Source: Armatimonadota bacterium (GTDB lineage: Bacteria; Armatimonadota; Zipacnadia; Zipacnadales; FEN-943). From it: a stretch of DNA of 13,088 bases. The translations under genes were made by a program, and so were the position numbers. The stretch spans positions 1 to 13,088 of the forward strand of contig JANZZA010000238.1 of the NCBI GenBank assembly GCA_026419655.1. Direction: 5' to 3'. Below the pieces are notes generated by a model that was given only the letters and a program-made list of their open reading frames with translations, made no database searches and was not told the DNA's origin. Below, piece after piece: positions 5,866-11,961 of the stretch (its first letter is position 1; every line of letters begins with the position of its first letter).

Positions 5866-6732
5866 ATGGCAGCCGTGGCCGCAGCCTTGGGTGCGCCCGC
5901 CCGCGAGGGGGTCGCGCGCCTTTCCCTCGATACGTCGCTCGACCGGGTAATCCTCGGTGACTGCCTCAAGGTGCTTTCCGACCTGCCCGATGAGTGTGTT
6001 GACCTTGTCTTCCTCGACCCGCCCTATTACTTGCAGCTTCCGCGCAAGAAGCTTGTACGCTGGGGTGTAGCGACCGAAGTTGATTCTCCGGAGCGCGAAT
6101 GGGACCGTTTCTCGTCCTTTGCGGAGTACGACGATTTCATGACTCGTGTCTTTGCCGAGTGCCAGCGGCTCATGAAGCCCTCCGCCACGATCTGGGTCAT
6201 TGGCACCTATCACAACATCTACCGCGTTGGGGCGCTGATGCAGGACCTGGGCTTCTGGATACTCAACGACGTGACATGGTTCAAGACCAATCCGATGCCC
6301 AACTGGCTGGGCGTGCGGATGACCAATGCCACGGAGACGCTGCTTTGGGCTGTTAGGGACCGCCGCGCCAAGGGGTATACGTACAACGCAGCCGTGGCCA
6401 AAGAATACGCCAAGGCGGACTTCGGCTCGCGAATCACCCTCAACGTCTGGCGGCTTCCTATCTGTACGGGCAACGAGCGCCTTAGGGGACCGGACGGAGC
6501 CAAGCTGCATCCGACCCAGAAACCTGAGCGGCTCCTGGAACGGGTGGTGCGATTGTCCTCGGCGCGCGGGCACATAGTGCTCGACCCAATGGCCGGCACC
6601 GGCACCCTTGGGGCTGTTGCGTCGCGCCTGGGCAGGCGATTTATCATTGTCGAGCGCGAGCCAACCTATGCAGAAGCAGCCGCGGCCCGACTTGGCGTGC
6701 CGCTCGTGGTGCATGAGCCAGGTTTGGCTTAG
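5866..6732 (+). CDS. CcrM/HinfI-like DNA adenine-N6 methyltransferase (predicted GANTC), no RAMA domain
   Basis: This is a beta-class DNA methyltransferase. The catalytic motif IV DPPY is at residues 51-54 and the SAM-binding motif I DPMAGTG at 240-246, the beta-class order. Family blocks known from CcrM and M.HinfI are present: WDRFSSFAEYDDF, IWVIGTYHNIYRVG, QDLGFWILNDVTWFKTNPMPN, CTGNERLRGPDG and HPTQKPERLL (215-224). Those enzymes methylate adenine in GANTC, so the same target is inferred. The protein is 288 aa and ends only about 42 residues after motif I. CcrM and M.HinfI are near 358 aa because of a C-terminal RAMA domain, which is missing here with a clean TAG stop. I chose ATG 5866, with GGTGA 5 nt upstream; GTG 5857 has a poorly spaced site. 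No restriction gene is nearby, so it looks like an orphan enzyme. tatD follows after 149 bp. Confidence 0.9.
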   Translation: MAAVAAALGAPAREGVARLSLDTSLDRVILGDCLKVLSDLPDECVDLVFLDPPYYLQLPRKKLVRWGVATEVDSPEREWDRFSSFAEYDDFMTRVFAECQRLMKPSATIWVIGTYHNIYRVGALMQDLGFWILNDVTWFKTNPMPNWLGVRMTNATETLLWAVRDRRAKGYTYNAAVAKEYAKADFGSRITLNVWRLPICTGNERLRGPDGAKLHPTQKPERLLERVVRLSSARGHIVLDPMAGTGTLGAVASRLGRRFIIVEREPTYAEAAAARLGVPLVVHEPGLA

Positions 6733-6881
6733 CGCTAACCGGCCGGTGCCCGCCTGCAAAAGATAGACCAGTGCTGCCCGAAAGGCGCCTGTCCGCCGGC
6801 CAGGCCGTTGTACAAGCTGGTCTGCGCCGGTCTGCTGTCGCAAGAGTTTGATAGCCTTGCCGCGAAGGAATCTCTCAGCAA

Positions 6882-7643
6882 ATGTTTGATAGCCATGCTC
6901 ATCTCAACCACCAGCACTTCCAGGCCGACCGCGCCGAGGTGCTTCTGCGGGCGCGAGAGGCAGGTCTCACGGGCCTGGTAAACGTCGGCTGGGATGTTGG
7001 CTCTTCGCGACTGGCTGTCGCCCTGGCCCAGCCCGAGGAGGGCATCTATGCTGCTGTCGGCATCCATCCCCACCACGCCGCCGATGCGTCTGCTAACGAC
7101 TATGCTGCCCTGGTAGGCCTGGCGCGGCGCCAGGAAGTCGTGGCTATTGGCGAGACGGGCCTTGACTTTTTCCGAAACCTGTCGCCGCGCGACGCCCAGG
7201 TGGAGGCTTTTTGTCGCCACATCGAGCTGGCAGCAGAGGCGGGCCTTCCTCTTATCGTCCACGACCGGGAAGCCCATGAGGAGATATTTGCTATTCTGGC
7301 GCGGCATGCTCCGCCCGGTTTGCGCATTGTCCTTCATTGTTACTCCGCCGGGCCAGACCTTCTTGACGAGGCCATGGCCCGGGGTTACTGGATTGGCCTC
7401 TCCTGCAACGTGACATATCCCAAAGCTACAGGCCTGAGAGAGGTTGCCCGCCGGGTGCCGGCAGAAAGGCTTCTGCTGGAGACTGATTGTCCTTATCTGC
7501 CACCGCAAAGCAAACGCGGGCGGCGAAACGAGCCGGCCTTTCTGCGCGACGCTTTAATGACCATTTCCGCCGTGCGGGATTGTCCTGTGGCATTGGTCGA
7601 AAGACAGACCGAAACAAGCGCGAGAGACTTCTTTGGCCTCTAA
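6882..7643 (+). CDS. tatD: TatD-family metal-dependent hydrolase (putative deoxyribonuclease)
   Basis: The product is 253 aa, a TIM-barrel metallohydrolase. Metal ligands of the family are all visible: His5 and His7 (DSHAHL), Glu91 (GETGLDF), His127 (IVHDRE), His152 (LHCYSAG) and Asp202 (LETDCPYLPP). AVGIHPHHA at 58-66 is also typical. TatD/YcfH/YabD relatives show DNase activity and have been linked to DNA repair and tRNA or D-amino-acid quality control; the in vivo substrate is not settled. The ATG at 6882 is preceded by AAGGAA 11 nt upstream, a weak but usable site. The 11-base string GTTTGATAGCC occurs both at the gene start (6884-6894) and 38 bp upstream (6846-6856). The gene follows the methyltransferase on the same strand; tatD is often a housekeeping gene near metG or dnaX, but not here. 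It faces the dehydrogenase gene. Confidence 0.93.
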   Translation: MFDSHAHLNHQHFQADRAEVLLRAREAGLTGLVNVGWDVGSSRLAVALAQPEEGIYAAVGIHPHHAADASANDYAALVGLARRQEVVAIGETGLDFFRNLSPRDAQVEAFCRHIELAAEAGLPLIVHDREAHEEIFAILARHAPPGLRIVLHCYSAGPDLLDEAMARGYWIGLSCNVTYPKATGLREVARRVPAERLLLETDCPYLPPQSKRGRRNEPAFLRDALMTISAVRDCPVALVERQTETSARDFFGL

Positions 7644-7742
7644 GCTGAGAAGAGCTGGACGCCTTCCATTTACGTGGCGGCTCGCGGGCGATCTTGCTGC
7701 AGTTTGTTCGTGTGAACGCGGTAGCGGCCGCACAAAAATTTT

Positions 7743-7865
7743 CGTGACTGCTGCAGAACCATCATTTCACGACTGGGTCCCGCCCGTGCAGTACTGCTTG
7801 CGGGCGCAACCCTGGGCCGTGGACGGCGCGGCAGCTACGTCGAGACCGGTCTTGCAGCAGTCACC
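7743..7865. mobile_element. MITE-like unit 1 (123 bp)
   Basis: The left end CGTGACTGCTGCAGAACC (7743-7760) matches the complement of the right end, GGTGACTGCTGCAAGACC (7865-7848), at 15 of 18 positions. The interior carries GCCCG/CGGGC and other short inverted repeats and no gene. The length matches the two neighbouring units. The element is flanked by TTT on both sides, which could be a short target duplication but is too short to trust. Confidence 0.6.
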
Positions 7866-7904
7866 TTTCGGAGGAAAGCACCGGGCGCAGGCCGTTTCAA
7901 GAAG

Positions 7905-8026
7905 AAGGCTGTCTCAACAGCCGCTGTCCCGGCCCCCTGGCGGAATCGCAGGTGAAGGGTCGGGCGTACAGCGTTGTACGCTTTCTTCACACTGGACAAG
8001 CCAGCGCCAGGTTTTGCAACAGTCCC
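7905..8026. mobile_element. MITE-like unit 2 (about 122 bp, degenerate left end)
   Basis: The right end read from the complement is GGGACTGTTGCAAAACC (8026-8010), clearly related to the ends of units 1 and 3. The left end, AAGGCTGTCTCAACAGCC from 7905, matches at only about 10 of 17 positions. It was placed where the common length predicts it. The interior has two strong hairpins (7907-7922 and 7964-7981). The ending resembles the CTGTTGCAAA core of IS6-family (IS26-like) terminal repeats, from memory. Confidence 0.45.
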
Positions 8027-8046
8027 TAAAGGTGATTGTTGCAAAA
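8012..8046. repeat. Head-to-head junction of two MITE-like ends: 35-bp inverted repeat
   Basis: TTTTGCAACAGTCCC (8012-8026) and GGTGATTGTTGCAAAA (8031-8046) pair around TAAA. The outer 10 bp are perfect, the next pair is a G-T wobble in the plus-strand transcript, and pairing then continues with one bulge. It is the strongest hairpin in this gap and marks where units 2 and 3 abut. No T run follows, so it does not look like a standard terminator, although it could hinder transcription from either side. Confidence 0.7.
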
Positions 8047-8154
8047 GGCGCGTTGCGGGTCTGCAAGGCATGGCCCCAAGCAAAACGTCAAACGAGAAAC
8101 GTGCGTATTCTGTCGCGCGCAGCCAGATGGCAGCAGGGTTTTGAAACAATCACC
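8031..8154. mobile_element. MITE-like unit 3 (124 bp)
   Basis: The left end GGTGATTGTTGCAAAA (8031-8046) matches the complement of the right end GGTGATTGTTTCAAAA (8154-8139) at 15 of 16 positions. It is the best preserved of the three units. The interior is G+C-rich and encodes nothing recognisable. Its right half, GCCAG...GCAGGGTTTTG, resembles the right half of unit 2, GCCAGCGCCAGGTTTTG, which supports a common origin. Confidence 0.65.
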
Positions 8155-8216
8155 AGAGGGTTTCGCCCGGCCAGAGGCCTTGCAGACGGCTTTCCGCAAA
8201 GGTAAGGCTTATCGGC

Positions 8217-9257
8217 TTATCCTGCTGGCAGCAGCATGATTTTCAGTACGTCAGGACCGCCTTGTTCGGCCAGTGCAAAGGCCTGCTCGTACTGGGTCAG
8301 GGCGAAGCAGTGACTCACGATAGGCTCCGCCTTCACCACGCCGCGGCGCAGAAGGTCGAGGCTGTCCGCATAGGCATGGGGGCCGCCGCAGGTGCCCATT
8401 ACGTCCAGCTCCTTGCCGATTAGGCGGTCTATATCGTGGCAGAAGGGCTGGCTACGATAGGCGCCCACGATGACGACGCGGCCCAGGCGGCCAGCAATGT
8501 CGAGGGCCTCGTCGGCGGCTTCCAGATTCCCCGTGCACTCCAGCACGACGTCGAAACCCTTGCCGCGGGTGAAGTCGTCGGCGGCAGCACGAATATCCTC
8601 TGCAGCTACGTTGACAACCCGGTCGGCGCCTAGCTCCAGGGCCTTGTCGAGCTTGGGCTGGGAGCGGGACGTGGCCAGCACCGCACTGGCGCCACAGGCG
8701 CGGGCAGTCTGGATCACCAGAAGCCCGATGGGACCACAGCCAAGAACGGCAACCTTGTCGCCTACGCCTACACGTCCCCGCCTGCAGGAATGAAGCGCCA
8801 CGGCAGTGGGTTCGGCCATAGCGGCTTGCATGGGGCTGAGGCCAGCGGCGGAGTGTGTGAACACCTCAGGGTGAACATGTAGCTGGCGCATGGCACCGTC
8901 GCGATTAAAGATGCCGGTCTCCACGAGGTCTGGACAGATGCTGTGGCGACCCCTAAGACAGACCTCACAGCGCAGGCAACCGAGGCCCGTTTCACCCGTC
9001 ACCACGTCGCCGACGGCGAAGCGCGTGACCTTGCTGCCCACGGCCCTCACGATCCCCGACCATTCATGCCCCGGCGTTATGGGGAAGCTTCCGCGTCCGG
9101 TTCGATAAGCTTCATGGACGCCGCGCAGGACTTCCAGGTCTGTGCCGCAGATTCCAGCAGCCTGGACCTCGACGAGCACCTCGTCGGGTCCGGGATGAGG
9201 GTCGGGTAACTCTTCGAGGGCAAGGTCATGGGGTGCCCTAATCCTCAGAGCGAGCAT
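8217..9257 (-). CDS. Zinc-dependent medium-chain alcohol/polyol dehydrogenase
   Basis: The product is 346 aa, in the zinc MDR superfamily (threonine, sorbitol and L-iditol dehydrogenase-like). It oxidises an alcohol or polyol with a nicotinamide cofactor in the cytoplasm; the substrate is unknown. Catalytic zinc ligands are Cys37 (GICGTD), His64/Glu65 (PGHEW) and probably Glu149. The structural zinc site is Cys94, Cys97, Cys100 and Cys108. The Rossmann motif is GCGPIG at 173-178. The second strand ends ATSRSQPKL, without the acidic residue typical of NAD enzymes, so I infer an NADP(H) preference. The start is ATG 9257, with GGGAGG 6 nt upstream inside the previous gene. The ATG six bases further upstream directly abuts that site. 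It overlaps the membrane protein gene by 20 nt, so it is probably co-translated with it as the last gene of the sepF run. Confidence 0.92.
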   Translation of the reverse strand: MLALRIRAPHDLALEELPDPHPGPDEVLVEVQAAGICGTDLEVLRGVHEAYRTGRGSFPITPGHEWSGIVRAVGSKVTRFAVGDVVTGETGLGCLRCEVCLRGRHSICPDLVETGIFNRDGAMRQLHVHPEVFTHSAAGLSPMQAAMAEPTAVALHSCRRGRVGVGDKVAVLGCGPIGLLVIQTARACGASAVLATSRSQPKLDKALELGADRVVNVAAEDIRAAADDFTRGKGFDVVLECTGNLEAADEALDIAGRLGRVVIVGAYRSQPFCHDIDRLIGKELDVMGTCGGPHAYADSLDLLRRGVVKAEPIVSHCFALTQYEQAFALAEQGGPDVLKIMLLPAG

Positions 9258-9879
9258 CGTCATCCTCCCAGTCGGCAGACTTATCGGGCTGAGGGGCAGT
9301 GTCGGCGCGAGGGCGCTCTGGAGCGTTGTCGCGCAGCCGGCCGGCACGCGGTGGTGTCGGGCTCAGGGACGGTCGCCGCGCTGTTCGCCGCCGGCGCCTG
9401 GGCCGCCTGGTTACCAGCGCCTCGGTGCTGGCATAGCTCGCAACGGCTCTGTACAGGGCACCGCCAATGAGCAGGGTAAGTAGACCAAAGGTAACCAGCA
9501 CTGAGGTTGCATCTTCTCCCGGCCCCAACGCAAGCAGGGGCCACGGCACCCGCCGGTAGCCGAGAACCACAAGTTGGGCGGTCATGGTAAGCCCAAGGAC
9601 AGCATAGCCAGCCAGGAAGAGCGCGAGGCCCTCTGCCAGGCCTGCAGCGCCAAGCCACGCTGCCGCTGCAAGGGCAACCACGCCTGCTACGGCTGCGGTA
9701 CGCCGCTCCCCCAGGCCCTTATCGTAACCAGCTTGGGCTGGGCCAACAGTTGGCTGGCCTTCTTCGCGGGCTGCAAGAAGCTGGTCGCGTTGGCAGTGCC
9801 AAACAGCCAGCAGATGGCCCATGGCAAAAGCCACCGCGGCGACGAGAACTGCGTTCACCGCAAGGCGCCGTGCTCTCAT
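9238..9879 (-). CDS. Hypothetical four-helix membrane protein with Arg-rich then acidic tail
   Basis: I do not recognise a family. The 213-aa product has four predicted membrane helices (about residues 6-26, 62-82, 84-106 and 124-145). A cytosolic-looking tail follows: an Arg block (RRPRRRRRTARR, ~156-167), a Pro/Arg-rich linker, and an acidic end (DWEDDDARSED). A loop of ~35 residues separates helices 1 and 2. The ATG at 9879 has no clear Shine-Dalgarno. It starts 36 nt after yggU and overlaps the dehydrogenase start by 20 nt, so it belongs to the same transcript. By the positive-inside rule the Arg-rich tail is likely cytoplasmic. It could be a scaffold or nucleic-acid-tethering protein, but that is only a guess from charge. 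Codon use resembles the neighbours and the gene looks intact. Confidence 0.7.
   Translation of the reverse strand: MRARRLAVNAVLVAAVAFAMGHLLAVWHCQRDQLLAAREEGQPTVGPAQAGYDKGLGERRTAAVAGVVALAAAAWLGAAGLAEGLALFLAGYAVLGLTMTAQLVVLGYRRVPWPLLALGPGEDATSVLVTFGLLTLLIGGALYRAVASYASTEALVTRRPRRRRRTARRPSLSPTPPRAGRLRDNAPERPRADTAPQPDKSADWEDDDARSED
9258..9269 (-). promoter_or_regulatory. Shine-Dalgarno that decides the dehydrogenase start
   Basis: GGGAGG (9269-9264, minus strand) lies 6 nt before the ATG at 9257 and directly abuts an earlier in-frame ATG at 9263. The spacing favours the second ATG. The site lies within the last codons of the upstream membrane protein gene, which implies coupled translation. Confidence 0.7.
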
Positions 9880-9915
9880 AGTGAACGGCGACCTGAAGGT
9901 TGGCGAGGTAAGTCC

Positions 9916-10191
9916 CTATCCAGCCGGGTCGCTATGCAGTCGCCGCATAACTTCCTCGTCGCTGAGGCCCTGAATTTCCAGTAGCTTTTGCCGGCTCGTG
10001 TAGCCACGGGTTATGACAATGTCGTCGGGCGAGACGTTCAGCTTTTCGGCAAGGAAGCGGATCAGCTCGTCGTTGGCCTGCCCACCGACCGGAGGAGCAG
10101 TCACCTTCACCACCAGCATCCGGTTCTCATGCCAGCCGACGATTTGATTTTGTTTGGCCTTCGGGGTGACACGCACTTCCAGCCGCGCCAT
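9916..10191 (-). CDS. yggU: DUF167/YggU family protein
   Basis: The product is 91 aa, about the usual length for the family. Typical blocks are RLEVRVTPKAKQNQIVG (3-19), VVKVTAPPVGGQANDELIRFLA (27-48), VSPDDIVITRGYTSRQKLLEI (52-72) and a short C-terminal helix. YggU proteins are widespread small alpha/beta proteins with no firmly established biochemical role. They are often encoded next to yggT, as here, where one protease gene separates them. The ATG at 10191 has GGAGG about 11 nt upstream. It begins 36 nt after the CPBP protease and ends 36 nt before the membrane protein gene, which supports one transcript. Confidence 0.9.
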   Translation of the reverse strand: MARLEVRVTPKAKQNQIVGWHENRMLVVKVTAPPVGGQANDELIRFLAEKLNVSPDDIVITRGYTSRQKLLEIQGLSDEEVMRRLHSDPAG

Positions 10192-10227
10192 GTGTTGACC
10201 CGCCTCCCTGACCCGTACTGCTCCTCA

Positions 10228-11649
10228 TCATAGCGCCATAAGCAGCATTAGGGCAAACACTAAAGCGTTATGCGTGATATGCATGCCGATGGGGACATAA
10301 AGGTTGCGCGTGCGCTCAAAGGCGTAAGCCAGGGCAGTGGCCAACACGAACAGTCCTACCAGAGCCGGCACAGGTAAGCCGACGTGCGTTATGGCGAACA
10401 TGAGGGCGGTGGTGAGGATGGCCGCGGCTGGGGACAGCCTCCTGCGCAGGCCTGGATACACAAAGCCCCGGAAGATAGTTTCTTCCAGGACCGGAGCAAC
10501 AACCACAGCAAGGCCTGCGTAGATGGCAGCAGCTACTGGGTCGTGCACAGGCGCAGTCCCAAGCCACTGAGCCAAAACGCCCACCGCCACCCCCGAGCCA
10601 AAAAGAATGCTAAAAGCACTTCCCGTTAGGCCAAGCGCGGCGAGAAAAACCCCGTAAGCCAGAGTCCCAAGGGCCAGTGCAACAGGGCGGAAAGGCCGAA
10701 GGCCCAGCAGCACGGCTGGAGGTGGTTGCTGGCCGCGGAGCGTGCGGGCCATCACGCCGATTGCCAGGGCGCTGGCCGCCAGATAAGCCAGCACGTCACC
10801 TACAGCCCGCACGGTGGTGGGCAGGCCCTTCTGAGCGAGCAGAAGCTGCGCTAAGGCCCGCACCATCACCACGGCTAGCAGCAGGAACACCCATGCCTCA
10901 AGTGCCTCTAGGGGCCGCCACGGCCGTAGTAACGGTGCCGGCATTACCCGTACTGGCGGCTTGGGCGTCAAGAACCAGCGGAAAAACCAGTAGACGATTG
11001 CTCCGAGCCCCGCCAGCACAACGGCCAGCCACACGGTTATCTGGGCCGCCAGTGCTCGCAGAAACAACTGGCCGGTTTTTCGTGCGGCCGACTGCAGCTT
11101 CTGGACTTCCTTGTCCTGGCCTTGCCGGCGAGCAAGATCGGCCCGGCATTGCAGCACAAGCCATGGCTCCAGGGCGGTTTCGAGGTCTTGCAGGGCTGCG
11201 GTGAGGTCGTGGGGCTTGGAGCCGGTGCCATACAGCCAGTCAAGCAGTAGCGTGGCCCGGACCGCTTCCGGGGCCTGGCGCGGGACCTCGCTCAGCATTG
11301 AAGCCGCTTGCTCCCGGTAGCCATCCTGGCCGTAGATCAGGGCCAGTTTGACGCGCGCAATAGCCGCTGTGGGACTGGCGGAATATGCCAGCCACTCGTA
11401 ATGTACAAGCGCCAACTGGCGTGCCCACCATGCAGCGGTATTTGCTGGCCGCCCCCAGCCAGTCTCACGAAGGGCAACGGAGACCCGGTATAGCAGGTCT
11501 GCAGGAAGGGTGGTACCCAGGCCAGCCCAGCCGGGCTGGGCAAGAGCTTCTCCGCGTGGCGCATAGACGCCAATCAACAGCCCGACAGCGCACGCTAGCG
11601 CCGCCGCAATCAGTGCTACCCTGAAAAGTATTTCCCGCCGGGTGGCCAA
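10228..11649 (-). CDS. CPBP-family intramembrane metalloprotease with N-terminal helical (TPR-like) domain
   Basis: The C-terminal half (~240-473) is a multi-helix CPBP (Abi/CAAX protease-like) domain. It has EETIFR at 389-394 (the EExxxR motif), FAITH ending at His422, and HITHN at 457-461, the usual metal and catalytic residues. These proteases cut within or near membrane segments; the substrate here is unknown. The N-terminal half is unusual: a membrane anchor (~8-28), a soluble helical region (~29-190) with a TPR-like stretch (AIARVKLALIYGQDGYREQA), then a second membrane helix (~195-220). The TPR-like region would lie between two membrane segments and so probably outside the cytoplasm. 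Length is 473 aa against roughly 200-300 for simple members. The start is TTG 11649, preceded by GCAGGG; a later start would lose the membrane anchor. It sits between yggT and yggU. Confidence 0.85.
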   Translation of the reverse strand: MATRREILFRVALIAAALACAVGLLIGVYAPRGEALAQPGWAGLGTTLPADLLYRVSVALRETGWGRPANTAAWWARQLALVHYEWLAYSASPTAAIARVKLALIYGQDGYREQAASMLSEVPRQAPEAVRATLLLDWLYGTGSKPHDLTAALQDLETALEPWLVLQCRADLARRQGQDKEVQKLQSAARKTGQLFLRALAAQITVWLAVVLAGLGAIVYWFFRWFLTPKPPVRVMPAPLLRPWRPLEALEAWVFLLLAVVMVRALAQLLLAQKGLPTTVRAVGDVLAYLAASALAIGVMARTLRGQQPPPAVLLGLRPFRPVALALGTLAYGVFLAALGLTGSAFSILFGSGVAVGVLAQWLGTAPVHDPVAAAIYAGLAVVVAPVLEETIFRGFVYPGLRRRLSPAAAILTTALMFAITHVGLPVPALVGLFVLATALAYAFERTRNLYVPIGMHITHNALVFALMLLMAL

Positions 11650-11667
11650 CCGCTTAAACCCTGCCTT

Positions 11668-11955
11668 TTACAGAAGGGCACGGACAACCAGGTGTTCCAC
11701 GAACTGCAGGATGACATAAAGCAAAAGCGGAGAGAAGTCCAGCCCTGCGCGCCTCTGGTACGGGTCTAGCAAGCGGCGCAGAGGGGCCAACAGAGGTTCT
11801 GTGACTGCATAACAAAACGCCCCGATGGTGCGCGAGGCCCAGTGCCATGGAGGTAGGCGCAAGAAGCTGAAGACTACCCTCACGAGAATAATGAGGTAGT
11901 AAATCTCAAAGAGCCTGTGCAAGGTCAGGGCGAGGGACAAGGAAGCGGTAGACAT
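11668..11955 (-). CDS. yggT: YggT-family membrane protein
   Basis: The product is 95 aa with two membrane helices (~8-30 and ~72-93) around a conserved cytosolic-side segment. The segment contains LVRVVFSFLRLPPW and TEPLLAPLRRLLDP, followed by GLDFSPLLLYVILQFVEHLV. These are the hallmarks of the YggT/YlmG family. YlmG relatives lie in the division and cell-wall cluster with sepF, and plastid or cyanobacterial members affect nucleoid or thylakoid organisation; the molecular role is uncertain. The ATG lies 7 nt after the proC stop, with only a weak AGG upstream, so translation may depend on proC. The CPBP protease gene starts 18 nt downstream. Confidence 0.93.
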   Translation of the reverse strand: MSTASLSLALTLHRLFEIYYLIILVRVVFSFLRLPPWHWASRTIGAFCYAVTEPLLAPLRRLLDPYQRRAGLDFSPLLLYVILQFVEHLVVRALL

Positions 11956-11961
11956 GGCCTG

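Larger units (their letters stand above)
7644..8216. other. Non-coding region between convergent tatD and dehydrogenase genes
   Basis: This 573-bp stretch has open frames in both directions but none with a recognisable protein or ribosome binding site. It is made largely of three inverted-repeat units (listed separately) and short hairpins, for example GGCTGT/ACAGCC at 7907-7912/7917-7922, and GCGTACA/TGTACGC at 7964-7970/7975-7981 with a 4-nt loop. After the dehydrogenase stop the minus strand repeats GATAAGCC twice in tandem. I see no clear intrinsic terminator for either gene. Confidence 0.6.

Noticed and set aside
5643..5969. Minus-strand Cys-rich small protein (CDEICECFYCCDCGQCFC)
   Set aside because: It overlaps the methyltransferase start antisense, has no convincing ribosome binding site, and its cysteines come from a GCA/GCAG-rich run in the opposite strand.
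6765..6823. Inverted repeat AGACCAG/CTGGTCT between the methyltransferase and tatD
   Set aside because: Only 7 bp with a 45-nt loop and no T run; may be chance.
5830..6843. Long antisense reading frame opposite the methyltransferase
   Set aside because: It is a shadow of a high-G+C gene; the plus-strand frame has clear methyltransferase motifs and the antisense one resembles nothing.
7743..8154. CRISPR array
   Set aside because: The repeated strings are in inverted orientation, imperfect and about 125 bp apart, without regular spacers or cas genes.
7633..8205. 190-codon plus-strand frame after tatD
   Set aside because: It runs through three inverted-repeat units, has no recognisable domain, and its open state is expected at this base composition.
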